From an uncultured Butyrivibrio sp. (GTDB lineage: Bacteria; Bacillota; Clostridia; Lachnospirales; Lachnospiraceae): 64,000 nt of DNA. The translations under genes and the position numbers were made by a program. The number at the start of each line of letters is the position of its first letter. Position 1 is the stretch's first letter. The stretch spans positions 62,001 to 126,000 of the forward strand of contig NZ_CAMVPU010000001.1 of the NCBI RefSeq assembly GCF_947169445.1. The letters are read 5' to 3'. Under the pieces are notes generated by a model. The model was not told the DNA's origin and did not search any database. It was given only the letters and a program-made list of their open reading frames with translations. Positions 24,765-34,306 of this stretch are shown here, in pieces.

Positions 24765-25460
24765 ATGATCAAAGAGAACTTGGAAATTGTTGAGGAAAAT
24801 ATTCAAAAGGCTTGTAAAAAGGCAGGGCGAGATCGAAGCGAGGTTACACTTATTGCAGTGAGTAAGACCAAGCCTGTAAGTGATATCAGACAGGCTATGG
24901 ACTGCGGCATAACTGTTTTTGGTGAGAATAAAGTTCAGGAAATCCGCGATAAGACTGCTGAGATAAAAGAGCCACTTTCCTGGCATATGATAGGGCATCT
25001 GCAGGCGAATAAGGTTAAATACCTTCCGGGAGTTGCCTGCATGATCCATTCCGTTGACAATGACAAGCTTGCTGCTGAAATAGAAAAGCAGGCAGCAAAA
25101 CATGATCTTGTAATGGATGTTCTTATTGAAGTCAATATGGCTAAAGAGGATACCAAGTTTGGTATTACTCCGGAAGAAACAATAGATTTTGTCAAAAGAA
25201 TAAGTGCTTACGAGCATTTGAATATAAGGGGGCTTATGACAATTGCTCCTTATACTGATGATCCGGAGAGTAACAGGGAGTATTTTAAGGGACTTAGACT
25301 TTTAAAGGATGAGATTAATTCTCTTAATATTCCGGGGGTTAAAATGGATACTCTTTCCATGGGCATGACAGGGGATTACATGGTGGCCATTGAAGAAGGT
25401 GCAACCTTGGTAAGAGTTGGAACCGGAATTTTTGGTGAACGTGATTATTCTATAGTTTGA
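24765..25460 (+). CDS. YggS/PLPBP family pyridoxal-phosphate homeostasis protein
   Basis: 231 residues, the family length, a single alanine-racemase-like TIM barrel. The PLP lysine lies in LIAVSKTKP (about residue 34). Other family blocks are FGENKVQEI, WHMIGHLQANKVKYL, LSMGMTGDY and RVGTGIFGERDY. The protein binds PLP without known catalysis and balances vitamin B6 and amino-acid pools. AAGGGGAG is eight bases upstream of the ATG. It is divergent from the PilZ gene across ~190 bp. In many Gram-positives yggS lies next to sepF or division genes, which are not seen here. Confidence 0.96.
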   Translation: MIKENLEIVEENIQKACKKAGRDRSEVTLIAVSKTKPVSDIRQAMDCGITVFGENKVQEIRDKTAEIKEPLSWHMIGHLQANKVKYLPGVACMIHSVDNDKLAAEIEKQAAKHDLVMDVLIEVNMAKEDTKFGITPEETIDFVKRISAYEHLNIRGLMTIAPYTDDPESNREYFKGLRLLKDEINSLNIPGVKMDTLSMGMTGDYMVAIEEGATLVRVGTGIFGERDYSIV

Positions 25461-25608
25461 ACCGGATAATACGCAATGTGTATGCAATTCCTTCTAAGAA
25501 GGATAATGGTTTTATAAAAGATGAGCGTCATAATTTTTTACCCAAGTTTAAATTACTAAAGCAAAAAGTTAAACTTTGATAAAATATAATAAATGACGAA
25601 TAACTTTT

Positions 25609-25670
25609 GAGGCGTTTAATACAACTTTAACGTTAAATGTGCAAGTTGTATTAATATCGCCTCTATTTTT
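25609..25670 (+). terminator. Intrinsic terminator-like hairpin downstream of yggS
   Basis: Arms GAGGCG...ATACAACTT (25609-25627) pair with AAGTTGTAT...CGCCTC (25643-25663), followed by TATTTTT. Its distance from yggS (about 150 bp) leaves open whether it ends the yggS transcript or a short leader. The spacer before it is A+T-rich with an AAGTTTAA/TTAAACTT inverted repeat and no gene was seen in it. Confidence 0.7.
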
Positions 25671-25705
25671 ATGTATTTTCACAACACATTTTATAAATTT
25701 AATCA

Positions 25706-25782
25706 TTGATGTTTAGACAAAACTATAGTATTCTAGTTTTACAAAATAGTTTTGAAAAATCTAAAATAATAAACATAGTTTT
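25706..25782 (+). promoter_or_regulatory. Promoter and probable operator of the arabinose-polymer locus
   Basis: A -35 TTGATG (25706-25711), a 17-base spacer and a -10 TATTCT (25729-25734) fit a housekeeping promoter. Overlapping it is an inverted repeat AAAACTA (25719-25725) / TAGTTTT (25734-25740), and TAGTTTT recurs at 25747 and 25776. Such repeated half-sites over the -10 and downstream suggest a repressor operator. No regulator gene for this locus is in the window. Confidence 0.5.
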
Positions 25783-25811
25783 AAAAGTTGCTAAAGATAA
25801 AGGAGACAGCC

Positions 25812-27317
25812 GTGTTTAAATTATCCATCAATCCGAGAGTACACAAAGGCCACATAAATCCTGAGATTCAGGGACATTTTTCAGAGCATTTGGGAAGAGG
25901 TATTTACGAAGGGCTTTATGTTAAGGAAGATTCAGGAATAGACAACGTCAATGGCATGAGGAAGGATGTTGTGGAGGCTCTTAAGGAACTTAAGGTTCCG
26001 GTTCTTAGATGGCCTGGTGGGTGCTTTGCTGATGAATATCATTGGAAGGATGGCATCGGACCTAAAGAGAATCGTAAGAAGATGATCAATACTCACTGGG
26101 GCGGAGTTGTAGAGGATAACAGCTTTGGAACTCATGAGTTTATGGAGTTTTGTGATCAGCTTTCCTGTAAGAAATACGTAAACGGTAATCTTGGAAGCGG
26201 AACAGTTCAGGAGATGTCAGAGTGGGTTGAGTACATGACCTTTGATGGTGTTTCTCCAATGGCTGACCTTAGGCAGAAGAATGGACACAAGGATCCCTGG
26301 AAGGTTGATTACTTCGGAGTAGGTAATGAGAACTGGGGATGCGGCGGCAACATGCTTCCTGATTGCTACGGCAATATGTATAGAAGATATCAGACCTATG
26401 TTCGTGATTATAAACAGGGCGAGCATATCCAGAAGATTGCATGCGGTGCCAATGTGGATGATTACAATTGGACAGAGGGTGTGATGGAGACCTGCTTTAA
26501 AGCTCCGGCTTTCCTTCACGGATTCATGGATGGTCTTTCCCTTCACTATTACACTCATCCGGGCGGATGGGAGAATAAGGGAAGTGCCACTGACTTTGAT
26601 GACAAGATGTGGTATCAGACACTTAGTAAGACTCTTTTCATGGAGACTCTTATCAGTAAGCATCAGGCTATCATGGACAGATTTGATAAAGAGCACAAGG
26701 TTGGAATCATAGTTGATGAGTGGGGAACCTGGTACGATTGCGAGCCGGGAACCAATCCGGGCTTTTTGTATCAGCAGAACACCATAAGAGATGCGCTGGT
26801 GGCAGGTATCAACCTCAACATTTTCAACAAACACTGCGACAGAGTCAAGATGGCCAATATCGCACAGATGATCAATGTGCTTCAGTCTGTGATCCTGACA
26901 GATGGAAAGAGGATGATCAAGACTCCAACCTATCACGTTTTCAATATGTACAAATATCATCAGGATGCTGAGCTTCTTGATAGCTATATTGAGACAAAAG
27001 AAATCGGACTTTCTGATAAATATATGGTTCCTAACCTTACAGAGTCTGTATCACTTGGAACCGATGGCAAGATCCATGCCACAATTACAAACCTTTCCTG
27101 CAGCGAGGATTACGAGATCAAGGTAATGGTTGCAGATAGCGAGGTTAAAGAAATTTCCGGAGAAATCGTAGGTGGTGAGATGCATCTGCACAATACCTTC
27201 GAGGAACCGGAAAATGTAGTAGTTAGAAAATTTGATGATTGTAAGAATCTTGGAAATGGGGAACTTGTTCTTACAATTCCACGTAGTAGTGTAATACATC
27301 TTGCTTTAACTGTATAA
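25812..27317 (+). CDS. Alpha-L-arabinofuranosidase, glycoside hydrolase family 51
   Basis: Removes terminal arabinofuranosyl residues from arabinan or arabinoxylan fragments. It has no signal peptide, so it acts in the cytoplasm on imported oligosaccharides. GTG 25812 is chosen over an in-frame TTG 25788 because AAAGGAGA is five bases upstream and the product then begins at the conserved strand (FKLSINPRVHKGHINPEIQG). It is 501 residues, the GH51 length. The acid/base is in GVGNENWGCGG (Glu about 173) and the nucleophile in IVDEWGTW (Glu about 303), with LRWPGGCFADEYHW also typical. A C-terminal beta domain completes it. It is first of the arabinose-polymer locus. Confidence 0.97.
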   Translation: MFKLSINPRVHKGHINPEIQGHFSEHLGRGIYEGLYVKEDSGIDNVNGMRKDVVEALKELKVPVLRWPGGCFADEYHWKDGIGPKENRKKMINTHWGGVVEDNSFGTHEFMEFCDQLSCKKYVNGNLGSGTVQEMSEWVEYMTFDGVSPMADLRQKNGHKDPWKVDYFGVGNENWGCGGNMLPDCYGNMYRRYQTYVRDYKQGEHIQKIACGANVDDYNWTEGVMETCFKAPAFLHGFMDGLSLHYYTHPGGWENKGSATDFDDKMWYQTLSKTLFMETLISKHQAIMDRFDKEHKVGIIVDEWGTWYDCEPGTNPGFLYQQNTIRDALVAGINLNIFNKHCDRVKMANIAQMINVLQSVILTDGKRMIKTPTYHVFNMYKYHQDAELLDSYIETKEIGLSDKYMVPNLTESVSLGTDGKIHATITNLSCSEDYEIKVMVADSEVKEISGEIVGGEMHLHNTFEEPENVVVRKFDDCKNLGNGELVLTIPRSSVIHLALTV

Positions 27318-27390
27318 AATATCTAGTTTGTTGTCTTCATATCAGTTTTTGATGGCAGACAATGAATAAAGTATTTATTGGGAGATCGGT

Positions 27391-30300
27391 ATGATCAAAA
27401 GAAATACAAAGATAATGCAGAAGATATGGGGAATGATCCTTAGTGTATGTGTGCTGACAGTGCCTGTGTGCGAAAGTGTAACGGTACTGGCAGCTGATAC
27501 ATCTAGTAGCAAGAATATAAGTGATAGTACGGAACCCGATGAAAAGGTTTCATCTTCTGCAGAAAATTCTAATGTCACCAGCACTCAAAGGCTTAGCAGC
27601 AATTATTCTCACGTGAGTTCTTTTTATAAAATGTCTGATTACTCCGGAGAAGACTATCTTATCAGTATTGAAGATGCTATAACTGAAGGTGCTTCATTTC
27701 TTACAAGTGATAATCATGATTACCAGGGTGGCAAGGTGGCAGACATTACCCACGGTGACAGCCTTACCCTTGATGTAAATGTTCCATCGGATGGACTTTA
27801 CTGGCTTTCATTTGATTATCTTTCTGTGGATGATTCCATTCTTCCAATTGAAATGTCTCTTACTGTTGATGGTGAGTACCCGTTCTATGAAGCCAGGAGC
27901 GCTCTTTTTGAGACCACCTGGATTCAGGAGGGGGATACAGATATCGACAGATATGGTAATGAGATTGTAGCTCTGCCGGATAAGCTTATCAGGTGGGAGA
28001 GTAAGTGCCTTGGAGATTCCAGCTACAGGTACTCGGAGCCTCTTAAGCTAGAGCTTTCTGCAGGCCACCATGAGTTTGGTATAGGGGTAAAAGAGGGGGC
28101 GCTTCTCCTTGGAAATCTAACTCTTAAGGCACCATCTTCAATCCCCGAATACACAGGCTCTCAGAAGGCAGAAGGAAATCAGCTGATAGTAATAGAAGCA
28201 GAGGATTTTACAGAGAGAAATAATTCTTCTATCCATGCTTCCTATGAATATGACAGATCCCTTAGTCCTCTTTCGGCAAAAGAGAAAGTACTGAATATCA
28301 TAGATGAGGAATCCTTTGATACAGCAGGACAGAAGATTACTTATTCCTTCGAGGTTACAGTTGATGGCTATTACAACATTGCCATGAATTACAGGCAGTC
28401 AGAGAAAAATGATTTCCCGGTGTTTGCGGATATCAGCATTGACGGACAGATCCCAAGTACAGCATTTAAGGGCTATAGCATCGAGGCATCTACAGATTTT
28501 ACTACCGGGAGTTTTACTGATGATGATGGAAATCTTTTGAGCGTATATCTGGAGAGCGGAGTTCATACTATTTCTTTTACTCTGGTTCAGGACAAGATCA
28601 GATATGCGGTAGAGAAGGTTGATGAGATCATGAGCGGTATCTCTGATCTGTCTCTGGAGGTAACGAAGGTTGCGGGAACCAATAAGGATAAGTACAGAGA
28701 TCTTAAGCTTACGAGATATATTCCTGACCTTGAAACAAGGCTTTATTCCTGGATAGAGGATTTGAGGGAACTGGCAGATGAAGCAACTGTTTTTGTAGAT
28801 GCAAAGAGTGGAAAAGATGTTGCGGCATTTTCTTATCTGCTAATTGCAGCGAATCAGCTTGAGAGCCTTGCAGAGGAACCGGATGAGCTGGTTTACAGGG
28901 TTGATGAGCTTTCTACAAGCGTTAACTCCATCAATACACAGATTGCTAATTTCGTAGATATTATTGGCAACAACAATCTGGCAATAGACAGAATTTATAT
29001 TTATCAGAATGGGGCTAAGCTTCCTAAGGGACTTGGATTTTTTGAAGGAATCGGAATGAATGTTTCAAGATTTGTTAATTCCTTCTTTGGACAGTCGTAT
29101 TCTAGCAGTAATGTCAATGAAGAGCACATTCAGGTATGGGTAAACAGACCAAGACAGTACGTTGAGATTATGCAGAAGATGATTGACGAACAGTTTACAC
29201 CGCAGACCGGACTTGAAGTTGATCTGTGTCTTATGACTGATGCACAGAAGCTGATCCTGTCCAATGCTTCGGGTGATACTCCTGATATTGCTACAGGAAT
29301 CAACTACTCGATTCCCTTTGATATGGCTATCAGAGGAGCACTGGTTGATCTGTCACAGTTTGATAATTACAAGGAAGTTTTTGGCAGATATAACGAGGGA
29401 CTCTTAGTTCCTTCCGTAATAGGAGATGGGCTTTATTCTCTTCCTGAGACCATGAACTTTTACGTTCTCTTTTACAGGACTGATATCCTGGATAAATTGG
29501 GCCTGGAAGCTCCGGATACGATGGATGAACTTATCGGAATGCTGACAGATTTGCAGATGAGAGGACTTAATGTGTATTATCCGACAGCTGCCATGCTGGC
29601 GATGCGTAACTATCACGGAACAACACCTCTTATTTATCAAAATGGCGGCAAATTGTACGGAGACACAGCCCTTGATATTGAGCTGGACAGTGAGGCAACT
29701 GTTGAAGGCTTCACGGAGTTGACAGAACTGTTCACACTTTACAATCTTCCGGTGGATGTACCTAATTTCTATCAGCATTTTAGAAACGGTGATCTTCCTA
29801 TTGGAATAGCAGACTTTAACTCCTACAACCTGATATTAAATGCTGCTCCGGAGATTGCGAACTCATGGGATATCGCACTTATCCCGGGTATCCTGGATGA
29901 GAGTACCGGAGAGATTAACAGATATACAGCAGGCGGAGCAGAGAGTACTGTTATGTTCCACTCAACAAGGGAAAGAGAAGAAAAGGCCTGGCAGTTCATG
30001 GACTGGTGGTCATCAGCACAGGTTCAGGCAGAGTTTGGACAAAGACTTCAGATTCTGTACGGTGATGAATATATCTGGCCAACAGCGAACCTTGAGGCTT
30101 TTGCAGCTCTTCCTTACCCGACGGCTCACAAAGATATCATCATTGAGCAGGCTCAGTACATGTTAGAAGCTCCAAGACTTCTTGGTGGTTACATGATGGA
30201 ACGTGAGACATCCAATGCCTTTAATGACATTGTGGTAAATGGTGAGACGGTTCGCTCCAGAATCGATGAAGCAGTTAAAACTGTCAAGCGTGAGACGCAA

Positions 30301-30402
30301 AGAAAGCTGGAGGAATTCGGCTATATCGACTCCGAAGGAAATGTGCTTACAGAGTATGTAACACCTTCAGTTGAGCAGGTACGAGAAATCATGAGTAGGT
30401 AA
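27391..30402 (+). CDS. Large extracellular sugar-binding protein with N-terminal beta-sandwich extension (1003 aa)
   Basis: A signal peptide (MIKRNTKIMQKIWGMILSVC, cleavage near VLAADT) is followed by two beta-sandwich domains of CBM6/35-like appearance (about 60-250 and 265-420; the second begins VIEAEDF), a helical linker (about 430-530) and a family 1 solute-binding fold (about 570-1000; MQKMIDEQFTPQTGLEVDLC, PDIATG, WQFMDWWSSAQVQAEF). Normal solute-binding proteins are about 420-550 residues, so half of this protein is extra. No lipobox was found. It lies six bases upstream of two permease genes. It probably binds arabino-oligosaccharides at the cell surface and perhaps the polymer through the extra domains, which is inferred. 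Confidence 0.88.
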   Translation: MIKRNTKIMQKIWGMILSVCVLTVPVCESVTVLAADTSSSKNISDSTEPDEKVSSSAENSNVTSTQRLSSNYSHVSSFYKMSDYSGEDYLISIEDAITEGASFLTSDNHDYQGGKVADITHGDSLTLDVNVPSDGLYWLSFDYLSVDDSILPIEMSLTVDGEYPFYEARSALFETTWIQEGDTDIDRYGNEIVALPDKLIRWESKCLGDSSYRYSEPLKLELSAGHHEFGIGVKEGALLLGNLTLKAPSSIPEYTGSQKAEGNQLIVIEAEDFTERNNSSIHASYEYDRSLSPLSAKEKVLNIIDEESFDTAGQKITYSFEVTVDGYYNIAMNYRQSEKNDFPVFADISIDGQIPSTAFKGYSIEASTDFTTGSFTDDDGNLLSVYLESGVHTISFTLVQDKIRYAVEKVDEIMSGISDLSLEVTKVAGTNKDKYRDLKLTRYIPDLETRLYSWIEDLRELADEATVFVDAKSGKDVAAFSYLLIAANQLESLAEEPDELVYRVDELSTSVNSINTQIANFVDIIGNNNLAIDRIYIYQNGAKLPKGLGFFEGIGMNVSRFVNSFFGQSYSSSNVNEEHIQVWVNRPRQYVEIMQKMIDEQFTPQTGLEVDLCLMTDAQKLILSNASGDTPDIATGINYSIPFDMAIRGALVDLSQFDNYKEVFGRYNEGLLVPSVIGDGLYSLPETMNFYVLFYRTDILDKLGLEAPDTMDELIGMLTDLQMRGLNVYYPTAAMLAMRNYHGTTPLIYQNGGKLYGDTALDIELDSEATVEGFTELTELFTLYNLPVDVPNFYQHFRNGDLPIGIADFNSYNLILNAAPEIANSWDIALIPGILDESTGEINRYTAGGAESTVMFHSTREREEKAWQFMDWWSSAQVQAEFGQRLQILYGDEYIWPTANLEAFAALPYPTAHKDIIIEQAQYMLEAPRLLGGYMMERETSNAFNDIVVNGETVRSRIDEAVKTVKRETQRKLEEFGYIDSEGNVLTEYVTPSVEQVREIMSR

Positions 30403-30407
30403 AAAAT

Positions 30408-31319
30408 ATGTCAATTACAAGGTCAAAAGTTGGAAAGCGAATGCACTCCAATAAGAACGGATATGTGTTCGTAGCTCCATACGCGATTTTATTCATAATC
30501 TTCATATTAGCGCCGGTAATCATGGCAGTCATACTGTCTTTTACCAACTTTAATGCAATTCAGTGGCCGAGTTTTGTGGGCTTTCTTAATTACATTAACC
30601 TGATAACCGGGGACGATGTGTTCATGAAATACGTCCTTCCCAACACTGTAAAGTATGCACTTATCGTTGGTGTCGGAGGCTATGTGCTGGCATTTCTTCT
30701 GGCCTGGGGACTTTCCAATCTCACTAGGGGGCCCAGAACAGTATTTGCCCTTATCCTTTATTCGCCCAGTATGACAACCGGTGTGGCCATGGCAGTGCTG
30801 TGGAAGATAGTTTTTACCGGAGATCAGACAGGATACCTCAACAGCTGGCTGATGGATATCGGAGCGATAAATGAGCCGATCATCTGGCTGACCAATACTA
30901 ATTACCTGCTTCCGATCATTATCATCATAGGCCTGTGGAGCAGCATGGGTGTGGGCTTTTTATCAATCCTGGCAGGACTTTTAAATGTGGATGAGGCGCT
31001 GTATGAGGCAGCAGCCATTGACGGAGTCAAGAACAGATTTCAGGAAATGATATATGTGACTATTCCCAGTATGAAGCCACAGATGCTCTTTGCAGCAGTT
31101 ATGCAGATTGTTGGTGCGTTCCAAAATGGTATGATCTCAACACTTCTGGCAGGAAATCCAACACCGGGATATGCAGGTCAGCTCATTGTTAACCACATAG
31201 AGGATTATGGTTTCATCAGATACGAGATGGGCTATGCAGCAGCGGTTTCAGTTGTTCTGCTTTTGATAGTTCAGATATTCTCATCGGTATCTACTAAGCT
31301 TTTTGGTGAAAACGACTGA
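30408..31319 (+). CDS. Sugar ABC transporter permease, MalF/UgpA type
   Basis: 303 residues with six membrane segments. The coupling loop that contacts the ATPase is EALYEAAAIDGVKNRFQEMI (EAA motif, about residues 198-217). It starts six bases after the solute-binding gene. Together with the next gene it forms a heterodimeric CUT1 importer channel. No ATPase is encoded in the window, so a shared MsmK/MsiK-type ATPase elsewhere is expected. The substrate is inferred from the neighbouring arabinosidases. Confidence 0.93.
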   Translation: MSITRSKVGKRMHSNKNGYVFVAPYAILFIIFILAPVIMAVILSFTNFNAIQWPSFVGFLNYINLITGDDVFMKYVLPNTVKYALIVGVGGYVLAFLLAWGLSNLTRGPRTVFALILYSPSMTTGVAMAVLWKIVFTGDQTGYLNSWLMDIGAINEPIIWLTNTNYLLPIIIIIGLWSSMGVGFLSILAGLLNVDEALYEAAAIDGVKNRFQEMIYVTIPSMKPQMLFAAVMQIVGAFQNGMISTLLAGNPTPGYAGQLIVNHIEDYGFIRYEMGYAAAVSVVLLLIVQIFSSVSTKLFGEND

Positions 31320-31334
31320 TAAAGGGAGAAGAAA

Positions 31335-32213
31335 ATGGCGGCTTACAGAGGACATAGAACCAACCCTGACAAGTTCGAAAAGAGTCAGATAAAAATATAT
31401 CTTTTGATATTACCCATGGTACTTCTATGCGGATTACCAATTGTGTTCATAATATTCCATGCCTTTAAACCCATGGAGGAGCTGTTCGCATTCCCTCCCA
31501 AGTTTATTACGACACATCCGACACTGGATAATTTCAGAAAGCTTGCGAAGGCTTCGAGAAGTGCGGGAATACCTATCAGTAAATATGTATTCAACTCAGT
31601 ATTTATCACAGCTACAGTGGTATTCGGTTCCCTGGTTTTTTCTACCATGGCAGCTTATGCACTTTCCAAGCTTAAGTTCAAGGGCAGAAATGTCATGATG
31701 CAGATCAATCAGATTGCCCTTATGTTTGTATCGGTAGCAGTTATGATTCCAAGGTACCTTATCGTCAATAAGCTTGGAATGATCGATACCTACTGGGCTG
31801 AGATACTTCCGCTTATAGCGCTTCCTGTAGGTCTTTTCCTGGTAAAGCAGTTCGTGGATCAGGTGCCGGATTCCCTTATCGAAGCGGCATATATGGATGG
31901 GGCAAAAGAGTGGCAGATTTACCTTAAGGTAATAATCCCTCTAATAAAACCGGCTATCGCTACAGCTGCAATACTTGTTTTCCAGCAGGTGTGGACGAAC
32001 CTTGAAACTTCCAATTACTACATCAATGATGATTCATTAAAGAGCCTTGCTTTTTATATGAACACATTGACTTCTACAACTACGACCAATACTGTAGCCG
32101 GACAGGGTGTGGCTGCAGCTGCGTCACTTATTATGTTTATGCCAAACCTTATACTGTTCTGCATTTTGCAGAAGAACGTCATGAACACCATGGCACATTC
32201 GGGAATCAAATAA
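31335..32213 (+). CDS. Sugar ABC transporter permease, MalG/UgpE type
   Basis: 292 residues, six membrane segments, with EAA loop SLIEAAYMDGAKEWQIYLKV and the MalG-like start of LLPMVLLCGLPIVFIIFHAF. AAAGGGAG lies eight bases upstream of the ATG. It pairs with the preceding permease. After it come two genes not usual in CUT1 operons (NHL-Yip1 and DUF5696) before a second permease pair. Confidence 0.93.
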   Translation: MAAYRGHRTNPDKFEKSQIKIYLLILPMVLLCGLPIVFIIFHAFKPMEELFAFPPKFITTHPTLDNFRKLAKASRSAGIPISKYVFNSVFITATVVFGSLVFSTMAAYALSKLKFKGRNVMMQINQIALMFVSVAVMIPRYLIVNKLGMIDTYWAEILPLIALPVGLFLVKQFVDQVPDSLIEAAYMDGAKEWQIYLKVIIPLIKPAIATAAILVFQQVWTNLETSNYYINDDSLKSLAFYMNTLTSTTTTNTVAGQGVAAAASLIMFMPNLILFCILQKNVMNTMAHSGIK

Positions 32214-32224
32214 GGGGTAAGACC

Positions 32225-34306
32225 GTGAGAAATAAACTAGAGTTTTTTGGAAAAAAACATATTGGTAAGCTTATAGCATCGGCGTTACTTGCAGCAGCTC
32301 TTACGCTTACTGTGACGGATTTATTTACTATCACAGCAAGGGCAGATGCTCCTTATAAGACTTATACAGTTGATGGATATGGCGCTGTAGCTGAAACGCA
32401 GACAGCTTATCTTCCTTACGAGACTATCACCAAGATAGACGAGGAGACCCTGAATGGACCGACAGATTTTAAATTGATGCCCGACGGAACCATGTACATT
32501 CTAGACAGCGGAAATGCAAGGGTAGTTGTTTCTGATCTATCTGGTAATCTGATAAAGACCTTTGGTGAAGGGACACTTGTTTCTCCAAGAGGAATATATG
32601 TAACCAGAGACCACATCACATATATCGCAGACAGAGATGCCAAATCCATTTTCGTATTTGATGAAGAAGGTAATCTCATTCACACCTACACAAGACCAAA
32701 TGTACCGATGTATGGTGAGACACAGGATTTCCTTCCACTTAAGGTAATCGTCAATGATGCAGGAACAATCTATGTTATCTGCGAATCCAATACAAATGGT
32801 GTGGTAGAGATAAGCCCTGTAGATAACGGAACCTTCCTTGGATACTTTGGAACCAACTCCACCAACAGCAGCCTTATAAACATTATCTGGAGAGCAATCC
32901 TTACGGATGAGCAGAGAGCCAAGATGAGATCCAACATCCCATCAACTCCGGATAACATGGCTATCGATGACAAAGGAATCATCTACACTGTTACAAGAGG
33001 TGAGGGTGATGGCACAGTAAAAAGACTTAACATCGCCGGCGTGAATATGCTTGAAGCCAGCGACTACGATACGGTTCCAGCAGCTATAGCTGTCGGCAAT
33101 CACGACAACTGCTTCGTGGTCTCACAGCAGGGATTTATCTACGAGTATAACAACGAAGGAGAACTTCTTTTTGTCTTTGGTGGTAAGGATGACGGACAGC
33201 TTCGTATAGGTCTTTCAACCAAGGCTGAGGCGATTCAAGTGGGACTTGATGACAAGATATATGTCCTTGATTCTGATAAGGCTCAGATCCAGATATATGA
33301 ACCTACTGAGTTTACAAATTACCTCCACAGTGCACTTTATCTTTTCTCCAAGGGAAGATATGAAGAGTCCAAGGAGCCGCTTTCCAAGGTCCTTGAGATG
33401 AACAACCTTTTTGATTATGCCAATAAGGCCATGGGCAAGGCACTGTACAAAGAGGAAGACTATGCAAATGCTCTTAAGTATGCCAAGCTCTCCAAGGATC
33501 TTGATACATACTCAGATGCCTTCTGGGAAATTCGTAATAACTGGCTAAGGCACAATCTGTCGGCAATTGTTCTTATCATCATAGCTCTTTTGATCCTTAA
33601 GTTTGCGATAAAAAGACTTGATAAGAAAAAGAATATTCTTGATAAGCCAAGAGCTTTATGGAGGAGCTTCAAGAACATAAAGCTGGTAAAAGAACTGGGC
33701 TACATGTTCTATTTTGTGAGACATCCGATTGACGGATGCTACGGGATAAAGTGGGAGAACAGAGTATCTCTTTTATCAAGCAATATCATTCTCGTGCTGG
33801 TAATGGCATTTTACGTGATAAACAAGTACTTCTGCGGCTTTATGTTTAAGACAGTAAGAGAGGGCAGCTTTGATGTGTTTTCTGATGTGGGAATGATCCT
33901 GATTGCTATGGGACTGGTTGTTGGGTGCAACTACCTTATGTGTACCATTAACGACGGTGAAGGTAAGCTAAAGCACATTTATTCATCCTTTATTTACAGC
34001 TTTGCTCCATATGTGATACTGATGCCGTTTATTTTCGTCCTGTCACATGTGGTTACCTACAATGAGGAGTTCTTTGTAAGCTTCGGAAGATTCTGTATGG
34101 TAGTGTGGATTGCAGTTTTGGTAGTTATTTCAATCAGAGAGATCAATAACTACACAGTATCAGAGACAGCCAAGATTATCTTCCTGACAGTGTTTACTAT
34201 CCTGATTGTCTGCCTGATCGCATTTATCCTGTATGTTCTGTGGGCTCAGGTATTTGACTTCGTACAGTCAGTTGCTAGAGAGGTGGTGTACAAAATTGGT
34301 TCGTAA
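32225..34306 (+). CDS. NHL-repeat / TPR-like / Yip1 membrane protein
   Basis: 693 residues from GTG 32225 (AAGGGG upstream). A signal-anchor (about 15-40) is followed by an extracytoplasmic beta-propeller of NHL type (about 60-360; repeats such as DGTMYILDSGNARVVV, DDKIYVLDSDKAQIQIY), a TPR-like helical stretch (about 365-430; LFSKGRYEESKEPLSK), a membrane helix (about 440-460), and a C-terminal Yip1-type domain with five or so helices (about 490-680). NHL propellers bind proteins or sugars. Yip1 domains occur in membrane scaffolds. In this operon it probably assists the transporter, but the mechanism is not known. Architecture: clear; role: inferred. Confidence 0.82.
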   Translation: MRNKLEFFGKKHIGKLIASALLAAALTLTVTDLFTITARADAPYKTYTVDGYGAVAETQTAYLPYETITKIDEETLNGPTDFKLMPDGTMYILDSGNARVVVSDLSGNLIKTFGEGTLVSPRGIYVTRDHITYIADRDAKSIFVFDEEGNLIHTYTRPNVPMYGETQDFLPLKVIVNDAGTIYVICESNTNGVVEISPVDNGTFLGYFGTNSTNSSLINIIWRAILTDEQRAKMRSNIPSTPDNMAIDDKGIIYTVTRGEGDGTVKRLNIAGVNMLEASDYDTVPAAIAVGNHDNCFVVSQQGFIYEYNNEGELLFVFGGKDDGQLRIGLSTKAEAIQVGLDDKIYVLDSDKAQIQIYEPTEFTNYLHSALYLFSKGRYEESKEPLSKVLEMNNLFDYANKAMGKALYKEEDYANALKYAKLSKDLDTYSDAFWEIRNNWLRHNLSAIVLIIIALLILKFAIKRLDKKKNILDKPRALWRSFKNIKLVKELGYMFYFVRHPIDGCYGIKWENRVSLLSSNIILVLVMAFYVINKYFCGFMFKTVREGSFDVFSDVGMILIAMGLVVGCNYLMCTINDGEGKLKHIYSSFIYSFAPYVILMPFIFVLSHVVTYNEEFFVSFGRFCMVVWIAVLVVISIREINNYTVSETAKIIFLTVFTILIVCLIAFILYVLWAQVFDFVQSVAREVVYKIGS

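Noticed and set aside
25461..25790. Riboswitch upstream of the GH51 gene
   Set aside because: Only simple hairpins were seen, with no conserved core of a known riboswitch class.
34233..34295. Longer DUF5696 protein from ATG 34233
   Set aside because: It would overlap the NHL-Yip1 gene by over 70 bases, has no ribosome site and would put extra residues before the signal peptide.
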